A stretch of 64,000 bases of DNA from Streptomyces lunaelactis (GTDB lineage: Bacteria > Actinomycetota > Actinomycetes > Streptomycetales > Streptomycetaceae), in NCBI RefSeq assembly GCF_003054555.1, contig NZ_CP026304.1:2356001-2420000 (forward strand), read 5' to 3'. Shown piece by piece: positions 1-9,016 of the stretch. The number at the start of each line of letters is the position of its first letter. The stretch's first letter is position 1. The notes beneath the pieces were generated by a model. The model worked only from the letters and a program-made list of their open reading frames with translations. It was not told the DNA's origin and ran no database searches. The translations under genes and the position numbers were made by a program.

Positions 1-2
1 TG

Positions 3-809
3 CCCGACCTGGCGGCCGGCTGCTCGATGGCCGACATGGCGACGGCCGAGCAGGTCGCGGAGTGCTGGGACGTACTGACCGAGGCCGGCATAGCCGAGCA
101 GGTCGTGCCCGTCTCGTACATGAACTCCTCCGCTGACATCAAGGCGTTCACCGGCAAGCACGGCGGGACGATCTGCACCTCGTCGAACGCGAAGCGCGCG
201 CTGGACTGGGCCTTTGAGCAGGGCGAGAAGGTGCTGTTCCTGCCGGACCAGCACCTGGGGCGCAACACCGCGGTGCGGGAGATGGGGATGACGCTGGAGG
301 ACTGCGTCCTCTACAACCCCCACAAGCCGAACGGCGGGCTGACCGTCGAGCAGCTGCGCAACGCGAAGATGATCCTGTGGCGCGGGCACTGCTCGGTGCA
401 CGGTCGCTTCTCGCTGGACTCGGTCAACGACGTGCGGGAGCGGATTCCGGGCGTGAATGTGCTCGTCCACCCGGAGTGCAAGCACGAGGTCGTGGCGGCG
501 GCGGACCATGTCGGCTCGACGGAGTACATCATCAAGACGCTGGAGGCGGCCCCGGCCGGCTCCAAGTGGGCGATCGGCACCGAGCTCAACCTGGTGCGCC
601 GGGTCGCCGCGGCCCACCCCGACAAAGAGGTCGTCTTCCTCGACAAGACGGTCTGCTTCTGCTCGACGATGAACCGCATCGACCTGCCGCACCTGGTGTG
701 GGCGCTGGAGTCCCTGGCCGAGGGGAATCTGGTCAACCGCATCGAGGTCGACAAGGAGACGGAGAGCTTCGCCAAGCTGGCGCTGGAGCGGATGCTGGCG
801 CTCCCGTAG
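3..809 (+). CDS. nadA: Quinolinate synthase NadA (5' end outside window)
   Basis: Condenses iminoaspartate with dihydroxyacetone phosphate to quinolinate, the first committed precursor of NAD, using a [4Fe-4S] cluster in the cytoplasm. The frame is open from the first complete codon, so the gene begins before the window. The three family cysteines are visible: in AGCSMAD at the very start, in WRGHCSVHGRF, and in TVCFCSTMNRID near the C-terminus; HPECKHEV is also typical. About two thirds of a normal-length protein is present. It ends at TAG and runs into a perfect hairpin shared with the convergent exporter gene. Confidence 0.96.
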   Translation, partial: PDLAAGCSMADMATAEQVAECWDVLTEAGIAEQVVPVSYMNSSADIKAFTGKHGGTICTSSNAKRALDWAFEQGEKVLFLPDQHLGRNTAVREMGMTLEDCVLYNPHKPNGGLTVEQLRNAKMILWRGHCSVHGRFSLDSVNDVRERIPGVNVLVHPECKHEVVAAADHVGSTEYIIKTLEAAPAGSKWAIGTELNLVRRVAAAHPDKEVVFLDKTVCFCSTMNRIDLPHLVWALESLAEGNLVNRIEVDKETESFAKLALERMLALP

Positions 810-826
810 CCCTTGCGGGGGCCGGT

Positions 827-864
827 ACGACGAGAGGGCCCCAGCCACGGGGCCCTCTCGTCGT
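827..864. terminator. Bidirectional terminator between nadA and the RND exporter
   Basis: Perfect 16-bp inverted repeat (827-842 and 849-864) around a 6-nt loop, placed 18 bp after the nadA stop and 5 bp from the stop of the convergent exporter gene. The symmetrical position suggests that it serves both transcripts. Confidence 0.85.
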
Positions 865-868
865 CAGG

Positions 869-3800
869 TCAGACCTGGGCCGGTTCCGGGACCGGGGACT
901 CCGAAGTCGTCGCGCCGTCCTCCGGGGCGCCCGGCTTCGACGCCCTCTTCGCCGCCTTCTTCTTCGCGCGGCGCTCCTTGCGGAGTTCCACCATCGCGTA
1001 CAGCGTCGGCACCAGCAGCAGCGTCAGCAGCGTCGACGTGATCAGGCCGCCGATCACCACCACCGCCAGCGGCTTGGCGATGAACCCGCCCTCGCCCGTG
1101 ACCCCCAGAGCCATCGGGAGCAGCGCGAAGATCGTCGCCAGTGCCGTCATCAGGATCGGGCGCAGCCGGTGGCGGCCGCCCTCGATGACCGCTTCCACCA
1201 CGCCCAGGCCCTGCGCCCGGTACTGGTTGATCAGGTCGATCAGCACGATCGCGTTGGTGACCACGATGCCGATGAGCATCAGCATGCCGATCATCGCCGG
1301 GACACCCATCGGCGTACCCGTCAGGATCAGCAGCCCGATCGCGCCCGTCGCCGCGAACGGGATGGAAACCAGCAGGATCAGCGGCTGGATCAGCGAGCGG
1401 AACGTCGCGACCAGCAGCATGAAGACGATCGCGATCGCCGCCAGCATCGCCAGGCCCAGCGCGGCGAAGGCCTCGTCCTGGTCCTCCGAGACGCCGCCGA
1501 TGGTCGCGGTGGCACCCTCCGGGAGGTCCAGGGACTTGAGCTTGGTCTGCAGCGACGCGCTCACCGCGCCCGTGTTGTCCCCGGTCGGCTTCGCCGTGAT
1601 CGTCGCGGCCCGCGAGCCGTCGATCCGGGTCATCGAGACCGGGCCCGGGACCAGCTCGACCTCGGCGATGTCGCCGAGCTTCACCGCGCCGAGGGACAGG
1701 TTCCGAAGCTCCGCGAGCGTCTTCGCCGGCTTCGCCGAGGTGATCACGACATCGCGCTCGCTGTCGTCCAGGATCGCCTTGCCCGATGGCGTGCCGCGCA
1801 CCGCCTGGCCGACCGCCAGACCCAGTGTGGTCTCGTTGAAGCCCGCGTCCGCCGCCTTCGCGTTCGCCTTGACCGAGATCCGCGGGATGCTCTGCGCCAA
1901 GTCGCTCTGTACGTCGGTGACGTCGTCGAGCCCCGCCACCTCGGTCCGTACCTCCTCGGCCGCCTTCCGCAGCGTGTCCGCGTCGGACGCCTTCACCACG
2001 ACGCTCAGGTCCTGGCTGCCGAAGCCGTCGCCGGCCGCGATCGTCGTTTCGCCGATGCCGTCGAGCTTGCCGAGCTCCGCGTCGATGCGGTCACGGGCCT
2101 TCTCGTACGACGACGCGTCCTTCAGGGTCAGCTGGTACGAGGCCTGGTTGGCACCCGTACCGCCGCCGAACGCCGCCATGAAGCCGGACGAGCCGACCGT
2201 GACCTGGTAGTCCTTGATCTCGTCGACTCCGTCGAGGACCTTCTCGACCTTCTTCGCGGCGGCGTCGGCCGCCTCCAGGCTGGTGCCGGGGGCCAGTTCC
2301 TGCTTGACGGACATGACCTCCTGCTCGCCCTGGTCGAAGAAGTTGGTCTTGAGCAGACCGGCCATGCCGAAGGTGCCGAAGAGGATCACGAGCGCCAGGA
2401 CGACGCTGGTGATGCGGCGACGGGTCGCGAAGCGCAGTACGGGGACGTACATCCGCTGCAGCGGGCTGCGCGCCTCCTTCTCCTCCGCCTTGCGCCGGGC
2501 CTCGTCCGGGTCGATGCCCCGTACGTCCTTCGGGGCGCGCAGGAACCAGTACGACAGGACGGGGACGACGGTCAGCGAGACCAGCAGCGAGGCCAGCAGG
2601 GCCGCTGTGATGGTCAGCGAGAACGAGCCGAAGAGCTCACCGACCATGCCGCCCACCAGACCGATGGGCAGGAAGACGGCGACGGTGGTCAGCGTCGAGG
2701 ACGTGACCGCGCCCGCCACCTCCTTCACCGCGGTGATGATCGCCGACTGGCGTTCCTCGCCGTAGCCGAGGTGCCGCTTGATGTTCTCCAGGACCACGAT
2801 CGAGTCGTCGACGACCCGGCCGATCGCGATGGTCAGCGCGCCCAGCGTGAGCATGTTGAGCGACAGGTCGCGGGTCCACAGCACGATCAGCGCGAGGACG
2901 ACCGAGAGCGGGATGGAGACCGCGGTGACCAGCGTGGACCGGAGCGAGGCCAGGAAGACGAGGATGATGACGACCGCGAAGAGCAGGCCGAGCGCGCCCT
3001 CGGTGGTGAGGCCGGAGATCGCCTTGGAGACGGCCGGGCCCTGGTCGGAGACGACGGTCAGCTCGGCGCCGGAGCCCAGGTCCTTGCGGAGCCCGGGCAG
3101 CTTGTCCCGGACCGCGTCGGAGATGGCGACGGCGCTGCCGTCGTTGTCCATGGTGGCGAGGACGGCGAGGCTGGGCTTGCCGTTCGTACGGGTGAGGGAG
3201 ACGGCGGTCGACGGGGTCTGCTCGACCGTCGCGATGTCACCGAGGCGTACGGGCTTGCCCTTCGCGGGCGGAGCCGCCAGGACACGCAGGTCCTCGATCT
3301 GCTTCAGCGTGGTGAAGCCGCCGCCGACCTGGACCGTACGGCTCTTGCCGCCCTCCGCGAAGGAACCGGCCGGCATGGTCGCGCCGCCCGCCTTCAGCGT
3401 CTCGGCGAGCGCCATGGTGTTCAGGCCCGCTGCCGCGAGCTTCCTGTCGTCGGGGGTGACGGAGACCTGGAGGTCCTGGACGCCGTCGATGGAGACCTGG
3501 CCGACGCCGTCGATGTCCTCGATGGCCGGGACGACGGTGCGCTCCAGCTGGTCGGCGAGCGCCTGCTGGTCCCGGGCGGAGGTGACGGCGAGGACGACGG
3601 TCGGGATGTCGTCCGTCGAACCGGCGATGACCTGCGGGTCGACCTCGTCGGGCAGCTGGGTACGGGCGCGGTTCACGGCCTGCTGCACATCGGCGACGAG
3701 CTGCTTGGTGCCGTCCCCGTACTCGAAGCCGGCCATGATCACGGCGTTGCCCTCGCTCGCCGTGGACGTGATGCTCTTGATGCCGTCGACGGCCTTGAGG

Positions 3801-4012
3801 GTGCTCTCGAGCGGTTCGACGACCTGCTTCTCGACCACATCGGGGGACGCGCCCTGGTACGGGGCCAGCACCGACACCATCGGCAGTTCGATGGAGGGCA
3901 GCAGTTGCTGCTTGAGCTGGGGGATGGCGATCGCTCCGAAGACGATCGCGACGATCGACATCAGACCGATCAGGGCCCGTTGCGACAGGCTGAATCTGGA
4001 CAGCCAGGACAT
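869..4012 (-). CDS. RND-superfamily efflux permease (HAE1/AcrB type)
   Basis: Large proton-driven export pump of the inner membrane, 1047 residues, the normal AcrB length. It starts with the typical N-terminal helix, followed by the porter-domain phrase APYQGASPDVVE. The proton-relay aspartate pair of helix 4 is present in GRVVDDSIVVLENI, and the second half repeats the layout. The C-terminal tail is basic. No membrane-fusion partner or outer-membrane factor lies next to it, as is usual for RND pumps of monoderm actinobacteria, so the substrate is unknown. It lies 156 bp downstream of a same-strand two-component system that may control it. A purine-rich AGAAGAGAG precedes the ATG. Confidence 0.93.
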   Translation of the reverse strand: MSWLSRFSLSQRALIGLMSIVAIVFGAIAIPQLKQQLLPSIELPMVSVLAPYQGASPDVVEKQVVEPLESTLKAVDGIKSITSTASEGNAVIMAGFEYGDGTKQLVADVQQAVNRARTQLPDEVDPQVIAGSTDDIPTVVLAVTSARDQQALADQLERTVVPAIEDIDGVGQVSIDGVQDLQVSVTPDDRKLAAAGLNTMALAETLKAGGATMPAGSFAEGGKSRTVQVGGGFTTLKQIEDLRVLAAPPAKGKPVRLGDIATVEQTPSTAVSLTRTNGKPSLAVLATMDNDGSAVAISDAVRDKLPGLRKDLGSGAELTVVSDQGPAVSKAISGLTTEGALGLLFAVVIILVFLASLRSTLVTAVSIPLSVVLALIVLWTRDLSLNMLTLGALTIAIGRVVDDSIVVLENIKRHLGYGEERQSAIITAVKEVAGAVTSSTLTTVAVFLPIGLVGGMVGELFGSFSLTITAALLASLLVSLTVVPVLSYWFLRAPKDVRGIDPDEARRKAEEKEARSPLQRMYVPVLRFATRRRITSVVLALVILFGTFGMAGLLKTNFFDQGEQEVMSVKQELAPGTSLEAADAAAKKVEKVLDGVDEIKDYQVTVGSSGFMAAFGGGTGANQASYQLTLKDASSYEKARDRIDAELGKLDGIGETTIAAGDGFGSQDLSVVVKASDADTLRKAAEEVRTEVAGLDDVTDVQSDLAQSIPRISVKANAKAADAGFNETTLGLAVGQAVRGTPSGKAILDDSERDVVITSAKPAKTLAELRNLSLGAVKLGDIAEVELVPGPVSMTRIDGSRAATITAKPTGDNTGAVSASLQTKLKSLDLPEGATATIGGVSEDQDEAFAALGLAMLAAIAIVFMLLVATFRSLIQPLILLVSIPFAATGAIGLLILTGTPMGVPAMIGMLMLIGIVVTNAIVLIDLINQYRAQGLGVVEAVIEGGRHRLRPILMTALATIFALLPMALGVTGEGGFIAKPLAVVVIGGLITSTLLTLLLVPTLYAMVELRKERRAKKKAAKRASKPGAPEDGATTSESPVPEPAQV

Positions 4013-4135
4013 GGGGTCTCTCTTCTGTGGCGTGAGCGGCAGGAAGGACGCGGAGGGGCAGTCGGCAGCCCACTCATACGATCAGCCATTCGAGAGGGCC
4101 CAACCGTAGACCCCAGGTCCAGTTCCTTATCTCGC

Positions 4136-4157
4136 GCATACCGCAGCTGGAGTACGC
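4136..4157. promoter_or_regulatory. Imperfect dyad upstream of the RND exporter
   Basis: GCATAC, ten bases, GTACGC: six-base arms with one mismatch, about 124 bp before the exporter ATG and just past the response-regulator stop. Position and shape fit a NarL/LuxR-type response-regulator site. This is an inference; no consensus for this regulator is known to me. Confidence 0.3.
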
Positions 4158-4168
4158 GGGTCGCCGGC

Positions 4169-4855
4169 TCACTCCACCCTTGGACGTACCAGGCCCGATT
4201 CGTATGCAATAACCACCAATTGGGCCCGGTCGCGGGCGCCCAGTTTCGCCATCGCCCGGTTCACATGGGTCTTGACGGTCAGCGGACTGACCTCGAGGCG
4301 CTCCGCGATCTCGTCGTTGGAGTGACCGCCTGCGACCAGGACGAGGACCTCGCGCTCGCGCACGGTGAGCGCGCCGAGCCGCTCGGAGCGCACCCGGTTC
4401 CGCGACTCGTCGTCAAAACCGCCGCCCTGCGCAAGGAACTTGGCGATCAGCCCTTTGGTCGCGACCGGGGACAGCAGCGCCTCACCCGCCGCGGCGATAC
4501 GGATGGCGTTGAGTAGTTCGTCCGGTTCCGCACCCTTGCCGAGGAAGCCCGATGCGCCTGCCCGCAACGACTGCACGACGTACTCGTCCACCTCGAAAGT
4601 GGTGAGCATGACGACGCGTACATACGCGAGTTCGGGGTCGGCGCTGATCATGCGCGTCGCGGCGAGACCGTCCGTGCCCGGCATCCGGATGTCCATCAGG
4701 ACGACATCGGGCTTGGCGGAACGGCTGAGGGCCACCGCCTCGGCGCCGTCCGCGGCCTCCGCGACGACCTCCATGTCGGGTTCGGAGTCCACCAGGACCC
4801 GGAACGCGCTGCGCAGCAGTGTCTGGTCGTCGGCCAGAAGCACCCTGATCGTCAT
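4169..4855 (-). CDS. NarL/LuxR-family response regulator
   Basis: 228-residue two-domain regulator. Receiver domain at about residues 1-120 with the acidic pocket in LLADDQ, phospho-acceptor Asp55 in VLMDIRMPG and the conserved Thr/Lys region (MLTTF, FLGKG). A LuxR-type helix-turn-helix follows at about 160-225 (LTVREREVLVLVAGGHSN, then VSPLTVKTHVNR). The ATG overlaps the TGA of the upstream kinase gene (ATGA), so the two are translationally coupled. The next gene on the strand is the RND exporter, the likely target. Confidence 0.95.
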   Translation of the reverse strand: MTIRVLLADDQTLLRSAFRVLVDSEPDMEVVAEAADGAEAVALSRSAKPDVVLMDIRMPGTDGLAATRMISADPELAYVRVVMLTTFEVDEYVVQSLRAGASGFLGKGAEPDELLNAIRIAAAGEALLSPVATKGLIAKFLAQGGGFDDESRNRVRSERLGALTVREREVLVLVAGGHSNDEIAERLEVSPLTVKTHVNRAMAKLGARDRAQLVVIAYESGLVRPRVE

Positions 4856-6072
4856 CCGTCCTCCGCCGTCCGAGCCTTGAGGGGCAGTATCGCCTGCACG
4901 CGGAAGCCGCCGCCGTAGCGGGGGCCCACGGTGAGCCTGCCGCCGAGCGCGCCGACCCTCTCGCGCATGCCGAGCAGACCGTGACCGCCGCCGTCCGCCG
5001 GGCCTTCGGCCTCCGCGCCGTTGTCGAGCACGGTGACCTCCACGGTCGGGCCGACCCGTACCACGCTCACCTCGGCCTTCGCGTCCGTACCCGCGTGCTT
5101 CCGCACATTGGTCAGCGCCTCCTGGATGATCCGGTACGCCGCGAGGTCGACGGCCGCGGACAGCCGTACGCCGTCGTCCGCGCGGGCCACTTCGACCGGC
5201 AGACCGGCCTGCCGGAAGGTGGTGACCAGCTCGTCGAGGACATCGAGGCCGGGCGCCGGTTCGGTGGGGGCCTCCGGATCGCCGGACTGGCGGAGCAGCC
5301 CGACCGTGGCACGCAGTTCGTTCAGCGCGGAGCGGCTGGCCTCCCGCACATGGGCGAGGGCTTCCTTGGCCTGGTCGGGCCGCCGGTCCATGACATGCGC
5401 GGCGACACCCGCCTGGACGTTGACGAGGGCGATGTGGTGCGCGACCACATCGTGGAGATCGCGGGCGATCCGCAGCCGCTCCTCGGCGACCCGGCGGCGC
5501 GCCTCCTCCTCGCGGGTGCGCTCGGCGCGTTCGGCCCGCTCCCGTATGGCGTCGACGAAGGCGCGACGGCTGCGTACGGCATCGCCCGCGGCCGCCGCCA
5601 TCCCCGTCCAGGCGAAGATGCCCAGGTTCTCCTGCGTGTACCAGGGCGTGGAGCCGAAGACCATCGCGGCGGCGGTCAGCACCCCCATGGTCAGCAGACC
5701 GACCCGCCAGGTGGTGGAGCGGTCGGTGCGGGAGGCGACGGTGTAGAGCGCGACCGCGGCGCTCATCGCGATCGGGGCGGGCGGCTCGCCCGCGACGAGC
5801 TCGACGACCGAGACCGCGGTGGTGAACACCAGCACGGCCATCGGGTTGCGGCGGCGGAAGACGAGGGCGCCGGCGACCAGGACCACCAGCACCACACTGC
5901 GCAGTTCGGGGGTACGGCCGCCGAACTCCGGACCGTGCCGCCCGTTCGGGTCGGCGAAGGAACCGACGAGCATGCAGACCAGGACGACCACGGCCAGCGC
6001 GCCGTCGAACGCCAGCGGATGCGCGCGCAGCCAGCGCTGGGTGCGGGCGAACCCGGTGGCGAGTGAGGTCAC
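4852..6072 (-). CDS. Sensor histidine kinase (HisKA_3/NarX-like)
   Basis: Membrane sensor that phosphorylates the coupled response regulator. Several hydrophobic segments fill the first 160 residues, then a coiled linker (RERAERAERTREEEARRR) and the HisKA_3 dimerisation box RDLHDVVAHHIALV with the phospho-accepting His at about residue 207. The ATPase domain shows the N-box (EALTNVRKHA) and a glycine-rich G-box (GGGHGLLGMRERV). I chose GTG at 6072; a TTG three codons upstream is possible. There is no large extracellular domain, as in the intramembrane-sensing kinases of Gram-positives. Confidence 0.92.
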   Translation of the reverse strand: MTSLATGFARTQRWLRAHPLAFDGALAVVVLVCMLVGSFADPNGRHGPEFGGRTPELRSVVLVVLVAGALVFRRRNPMAVLVFTTAVSVVELVAGEPPAPIAMSAAVALYTVASRTDRSTTWRVGLLTMGVLTAAAMVFGSTPWYTQENLGIFAWTGMAAAAGDAVRSRRAFVDAIRERAERAERTREEEARRRVAEERLRIARDLHDVVAHHIALVNVQAGVAAHVMDRRPDQAKEALAHVREASRSALNELRATVGLLRQSGDPEAPTEPAPGLDVLDELVTTFRQAGLPVEVARADDGVRLSAAVDLAAYRIIQEALTNVRKHAGTDAKAEVSVVRVGPTVEVTVLDNGAEAEGPADGGGHGLLGMRERVGALGGRLTVGPRYGGGFRVQAILPLKARTAEDG

Positions 6073-6138
6073 AACCAGCAACGGTACGGCGTGCCGCGAC
6101 AGGGTCGTACACCCGCGGGCACAGCGGAAGACAGCAGA

Positions 6139-6170
6139 ATGCCCCGCTCCGGATGATCGGAACGGGGCAT
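6139..6170. terminator. Hairpin after the pspA operon
   Basis: ATGCCCCGCTCCG paired with CGGAACGGGGCAT around a 6-nt loop (one mismatch), about 24 bp past the pspAA stop and also upstream of the kinase gene. Confidence 0.6.
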
Positions 6171-6193
6171 CCCGGGTGTTGGAGTGCGAGCGG

Positions 6194-6472
6194 TCAGCCG
6201 GGGATGAGACCGTCGTCGCCGAGCATCTCCCGTACGTCCTCGAGGGTCGCGTCAGGAGCCGGCAGGATCAGCTCGGACGGCTCCAGGGAGTCGTCCGGCA
6301 GGGGCTCGCCGAGCTCGCGGACCTTTTCCAGAAGCGCGTGGAAAGTCCGGCGAAAGCCCGGGCCGTCACTGCTCTCCATCTCGGCCAGCAGCTCGTTGTC
6401 GAGCTTGTTGAGTTCGGCGAAGTGGCTGTCCGCCACCTTCAGCTGACCCTCCCCCATGATCCGTACGATCAC
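6194..6472 (-). CDS. pspAA: PspA-associated protein PspAA
   Basis: 92-residue acidic cytoplasmic protein of the PspAA family that accompanies PspA in actinobacteria and archaea. It begins at GTG (VIVRIMGEGQ) 9 bp after the pspA stop, so it is the second gene of the operon. The body is a short alpha/beta domain followed by an acidic tail (PAPDATLEDVREMLG). Its exact job is not established; co-transcription points to modulation of PspA at the membrane. Confidence 0.88.
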   Translation of the reverse strand: MIVRIMGEGQLKVADSHFAELNKLDNELLAEMESSDGPGFRRTFHALLEKVRELGEPLPDDSLEPSELILPAPDATLEDVREMLGDDGLIPG

Positions 6473-6481
6473 GACGAGTCC

Positions 6482-7279
6482 CTACTGCTTGTCGAACTTG
6501 CTCGGGGTGTTCTGCTGCGGAGCGGCGTCCTGCTGGCCATTGCTGCCTTCGATCGCCTGCTGCGAGGAGCTCGGGCCGCCGGCGAGCTCGGCCTTCATCC
6601 GCTGCAGTTCCAGCTCTACATCAGTACCACCGGAGATGCGGTCCAGCTCGGCGGCGATATCGTCCTTCGCCATCCCGGACTGGTCGTCCAGGGCGCCGGA
6701 GGCCAGCAGCTCGTCGATCGCGCCGGCCCTCGCCTGCAGCTGCGCGGTCTTGTCCTCGGCCCGCTGGATCGCCAGGCCGACGTCGCCCATCTCCTCGGAG
6801 ATGCCGGAGAAGGCCTCGCCGATCCGGGTCTGCGCCTGGGCCGCGGTGTAGGTGGCCTTGATGGTCTCCTTCTTCGTACGGAAGGCGTCGACCTTGGCCT
6901 GCAGCCGCTGGGCCGCGAGAGTGAGTTTCTCCTCCTCGCCCTGCAGCGTCTGGTGCTGCGTCTCGAGATCGCTGACCTGCTGCTGCAGAGAGGCGCGGCG
7001 GGACAGTGCCTCGCGGGCCAGGTCCTCACGGCCGAGCGCCAGCGCCTTGCGGCCCTGGTCCTCGAGCTTGGTGGACTGGCCCTGGAGCTGGTTGAGCTGC
7101 AGCTCGAGACGCTTGCGGGAGGTCGCCACATCGGCGACTCCACGGCGGACCTTCTGCAGCAGTTCGAGCTGCTTCTGGTACGAGTAATCGAGGGTCTCGC
7201 GCGGATCCTCGGCCCGGTCAAGGGCCTTGTTTGCCTTCGCGCGGAAGATCATCCCCATACGCTTCATGACACCGCTCAT
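6482..7279 (-). CDS. pspA: Phage shock protein A (PspA/IM30 family)
   Basis: Peripheral membrane protein that binds stressed membranes and protects the proton-motive force. 265 residues, almost wholly helical: an N-terminal amphipathic start (MSGVMKRMGMIFRAKANKAL), then long coiled coils rich in Gln, Glu and Arg over about residues 25-220, and a disordered Gln/Ser/Asn-rich tail (GSNGQQDAAPQQN). I chose the ATG at 7279 because AGAAGGGGG lies about 11 nt upstream and family members start here; the longer frame to 7351 lacks such support. Confidence 0.94.
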   Translation of the reverse strand: MSGVMKRMGMIFRAKANKALDRAEDPRETLDYSYQKQLELLQKVRRGVADVATSRKRLELQLNQLQGQSTKLEDQGRKALALGREDLAREALSRRASLQQQVSDLETQHQTLQGEEEKLTLAAQRLQAKVDAFRTKKETIKATYTAAQAQTRIGEAFSGISEEMGDVGLAIQRAEDKTAQLQARAGAIDELLASGALDDQSGMAKDDIAAELDRISGGTDVELELQRMKAELAGGPSSSQQAIEGSNGQQDAAPQQNTPSKFDKQ

Positions 7280-7571
7280 GGGCTTCGCGCGCCCCCTTCT
7301 GACGGACTCAGCTTCAGCACTCCAACAGAACCCACAGTACGGGCCCTGCATCCATTACCGCACTGTTCCAGCGCGGATGCGCTCCTCCCCAAGGACGACT
7401 GCCTACGCCTTTGATCCGGCGCAAGGAGTAGGTGGCCATCAGGGAAACCTCGGGCAACGTCCGCTCTGTCCGGCTAACGACCGGCTTCTGTCCCCTACAG
7501 ACGCACGGCGTTGCGGGATCGTTCCCCGTGGGGGTGGGGTCCCTGCATTCCACCCCGTACCCTTGGGTTTT
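7280..7571. other. Divergent intergenic region pspA / DUF3043 gene
   Basis: 292 bp without a convincing ORF. It must carry both divergent promoters. No clear operator was recognised; GGGGTGGGG opposite CCACCCC near 7530-7555 could form a weak hairpin in the leader of the DUF3043 gene. Confidence 0.5.
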
Positions 7572-8171
7572 GTGTTCCGTAGCCGTGCGAAAGAAGAGAA
7601 GGCGCCCACCGGCAAGGTGACGGCCGACCTCTCCAAGCAGCCCCGCAGCCCCGAGGCCCCGAAGGGCCGCCCCACGCCCAAGCGGAGTGAGGCCCAGACC
7701 CAGCGCCGCCGTGCCTCTTCCAGTGCGCCGACCGACCGCAAGGAGGCCGCGAAGCGCCAGCGGGAGGCCCGCCGCACCGACATGGCCAGGCAGCGCCAGG
7801 CCCTGGCCAGTGGCGACGAGCGTTATCTGCCGGCCCGCGACAAGGGTCCGGTCCGCCGCTTTGTGCGCGACTTCGTCGACTCCCGCTTCTGCATCGCCGA
7901 GTTCTTCCTGCCGCTCGCCGTGGTCATCCTGGTGATGAGCATGGTCCGGATCGGCTCCCTGCAGAACATCGCACTGCTGCTCTGGCTCGGCGTCATCGTG
8001 CTGATCGTCGTTGACTCGATCGGTCTGACGATGCGCCTGAAGAAGCAGCTCAATGAGCGCTTCCCGGACGAGCCCAAGCGCGGCGCGGTCGCCTACGGCC
8101 TGATGCGTACGCTCCAGATGCGCCGACTGCGTCTGCCGAAGCCGCAGGTCAAGCGCGGAGAGCGGCCCTGA
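7572..8171 (+). CDS. DUF3043 membrane protein
   Basis: 199-residue conserved actinobacterial protein of unknown role. The N-terminal 85 residues are very basic and disordered (RRRASSSAPTDRKEAAKRQ), followed by DERYLPARDKGPVRRFVRDFVDSR and two membrane helices around residues 113-155. GTG start at 7572 (VFRSRAKEEK) chosen because the region upstream is not protein-like although the frame is open. Its TGA overlaps the putative CTG start of the methyltransferase downstream. Confidence 0.85.
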   Translation: MFRSRAKEEKAPTGKVTADLSKQPRSPEAPKGRPTPKRSEAQTQRRRASSSAPTDRKEAAKRQREARRTDMARQRQALASGDERYLPARDKGPVRRFVRDFVDSRFCIAEFFLPLAVVILVMSMVRIGSLQNIALLLWLGVIVLIVVDSIGLTMRLKKQLNERFPDEPKRGAVAYGLMRTLQMRRLRLPKPQVKRGERP

Positions 8172-8965
8172 CCACGAAGATCTCCGGTTTCGGAGGTGCT
8201 TCGGCCGACTGGCCGGCCGGGCTGGGCGGGCTGCGCAACACCGTCCGCCAGGAGCTTGTCGCCCGCCGGCTCGACGAGCAGATAGCCGGTCGCTACCCGG
8301 TCGGGCAGCGTCTGCGGATCCTCGATGTGGGGATGGGGCAGGGCACCCAGGCCCTGCGGCTTGCGCGGGCCGGACACACGGTGACCGGCCTGGAGTCCGA
8401 CCCCGACATGCTGAAGGCGGCCCGCGAGTCGCTGGCCACCGAGCCGGCCGGGATCCGTGAGCGGGTCCGGCTGATCGAGGGCGACGGCCTGGAGACCGGG
8501 GTCCACTTCCTGCCCGGCAGCTTCGACGTGGTGCTCTGCCACGGAGTGCTGATGCATGTCCAGGAGCCGGACGCGATGCTCGCGGGCCTGGCCAGGATGC
8601 TGGCACCGGGTGGTCTGCTCTCCCTGCTCGTACGGAACGCGGACGCGCTGGCCATGCGGCCGGGTCTGGCCGGGGACTGGTCGGCCGCGCTGACCGCCTT
8701 CGACACCGATACGTACACCAACCGTCTCGGGCTTCCGGTCCGCGCGGACCGGCTCGAGGCGGTGACCGCGACGCTGGCGGGGATCGCCGCGCCGCTGCAC
8801 GCCTGGTACGGGGTGCGGGTCTTCACCGACAACGTCCCCGACGAGACCGGGCTGCCCGCCGCGGACGAGCTGGAGCGGCTGCTGGCGGCGGAGGACCGCG
8901 CGGGGCGCACGGATCCGTACCGCGGTGTGGCCGCGCTGCTGCATCTGTGCGGCGTACGCGGCTGA
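8168..8965 (+). CDS. SAM-dependent methyltransferase (class I), probable CTG start
   Basis: Rossmann-fold methyltransferase with motif I LDVGMGQGTQAL, acidic strand-2 motif GLESDPDML and motif IV/post-I FDVVLCHGVLMHV; substrate not recognised. No ATG, GTG or TTG gives the full domain: the first ATG (8327) falls inside motif I. The frame is open further upstream, and CTG at 8168 has GGAGAG six bases before it and overlaps the preceding stop as CTGA, giving about 265 residues starting LTTKISGFGG. A tRNA or small-molecule substrate is possible; nothing in the neighbourhood decides it. Confidence 0.85.
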   Translation: MTTKISGFGGASADWPAGLGGLRNTVRQELVARRLDEQIAGRYPVGQRLRILDVGMGQGTQALRLARAGHTVTGLESDPDMLKAARESLATEPAGIRERVRLIEGDGLETGVHFLPGSFDVVLCHGVLMHVQEPDAMLAGLARMLAPGGLLSLLVRNADALAMRPGLAGDWSAALTAFDTDTYTNRLGLPVRADRLEAVTATLAGIAAPLHAWYGVRVFTDNVPDETGLPAADELERLLAAEDRAGRTDPYRGVAALLHLCGVRG

Positions 8966-8973
8966 TTCAAGGC

Positions 8974-8997
8974 CCCCCGGCTCAGGTGCGCCGGGGG
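8974..8997 (+). terminator. Terminator after the methyltransferase gene
   Basis: CCCCCGGC and GCCGGGGG pair perfectly around an 8-nt loop and are followed by TTT, 8 bp past the stop codon. Confidence 0.75.
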
Positions 8998-9016
8998 TTT
9001 GTGCGTCCTCACTGAA

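Noticed and set aside
377..4516. 1379-codon open frame on the plus strand
   Set aside because: Runs antisense through the RND exporter and part of the response regulator; composition is shadow-like (Arg, Asp, Gln, His) and no motif is seen.
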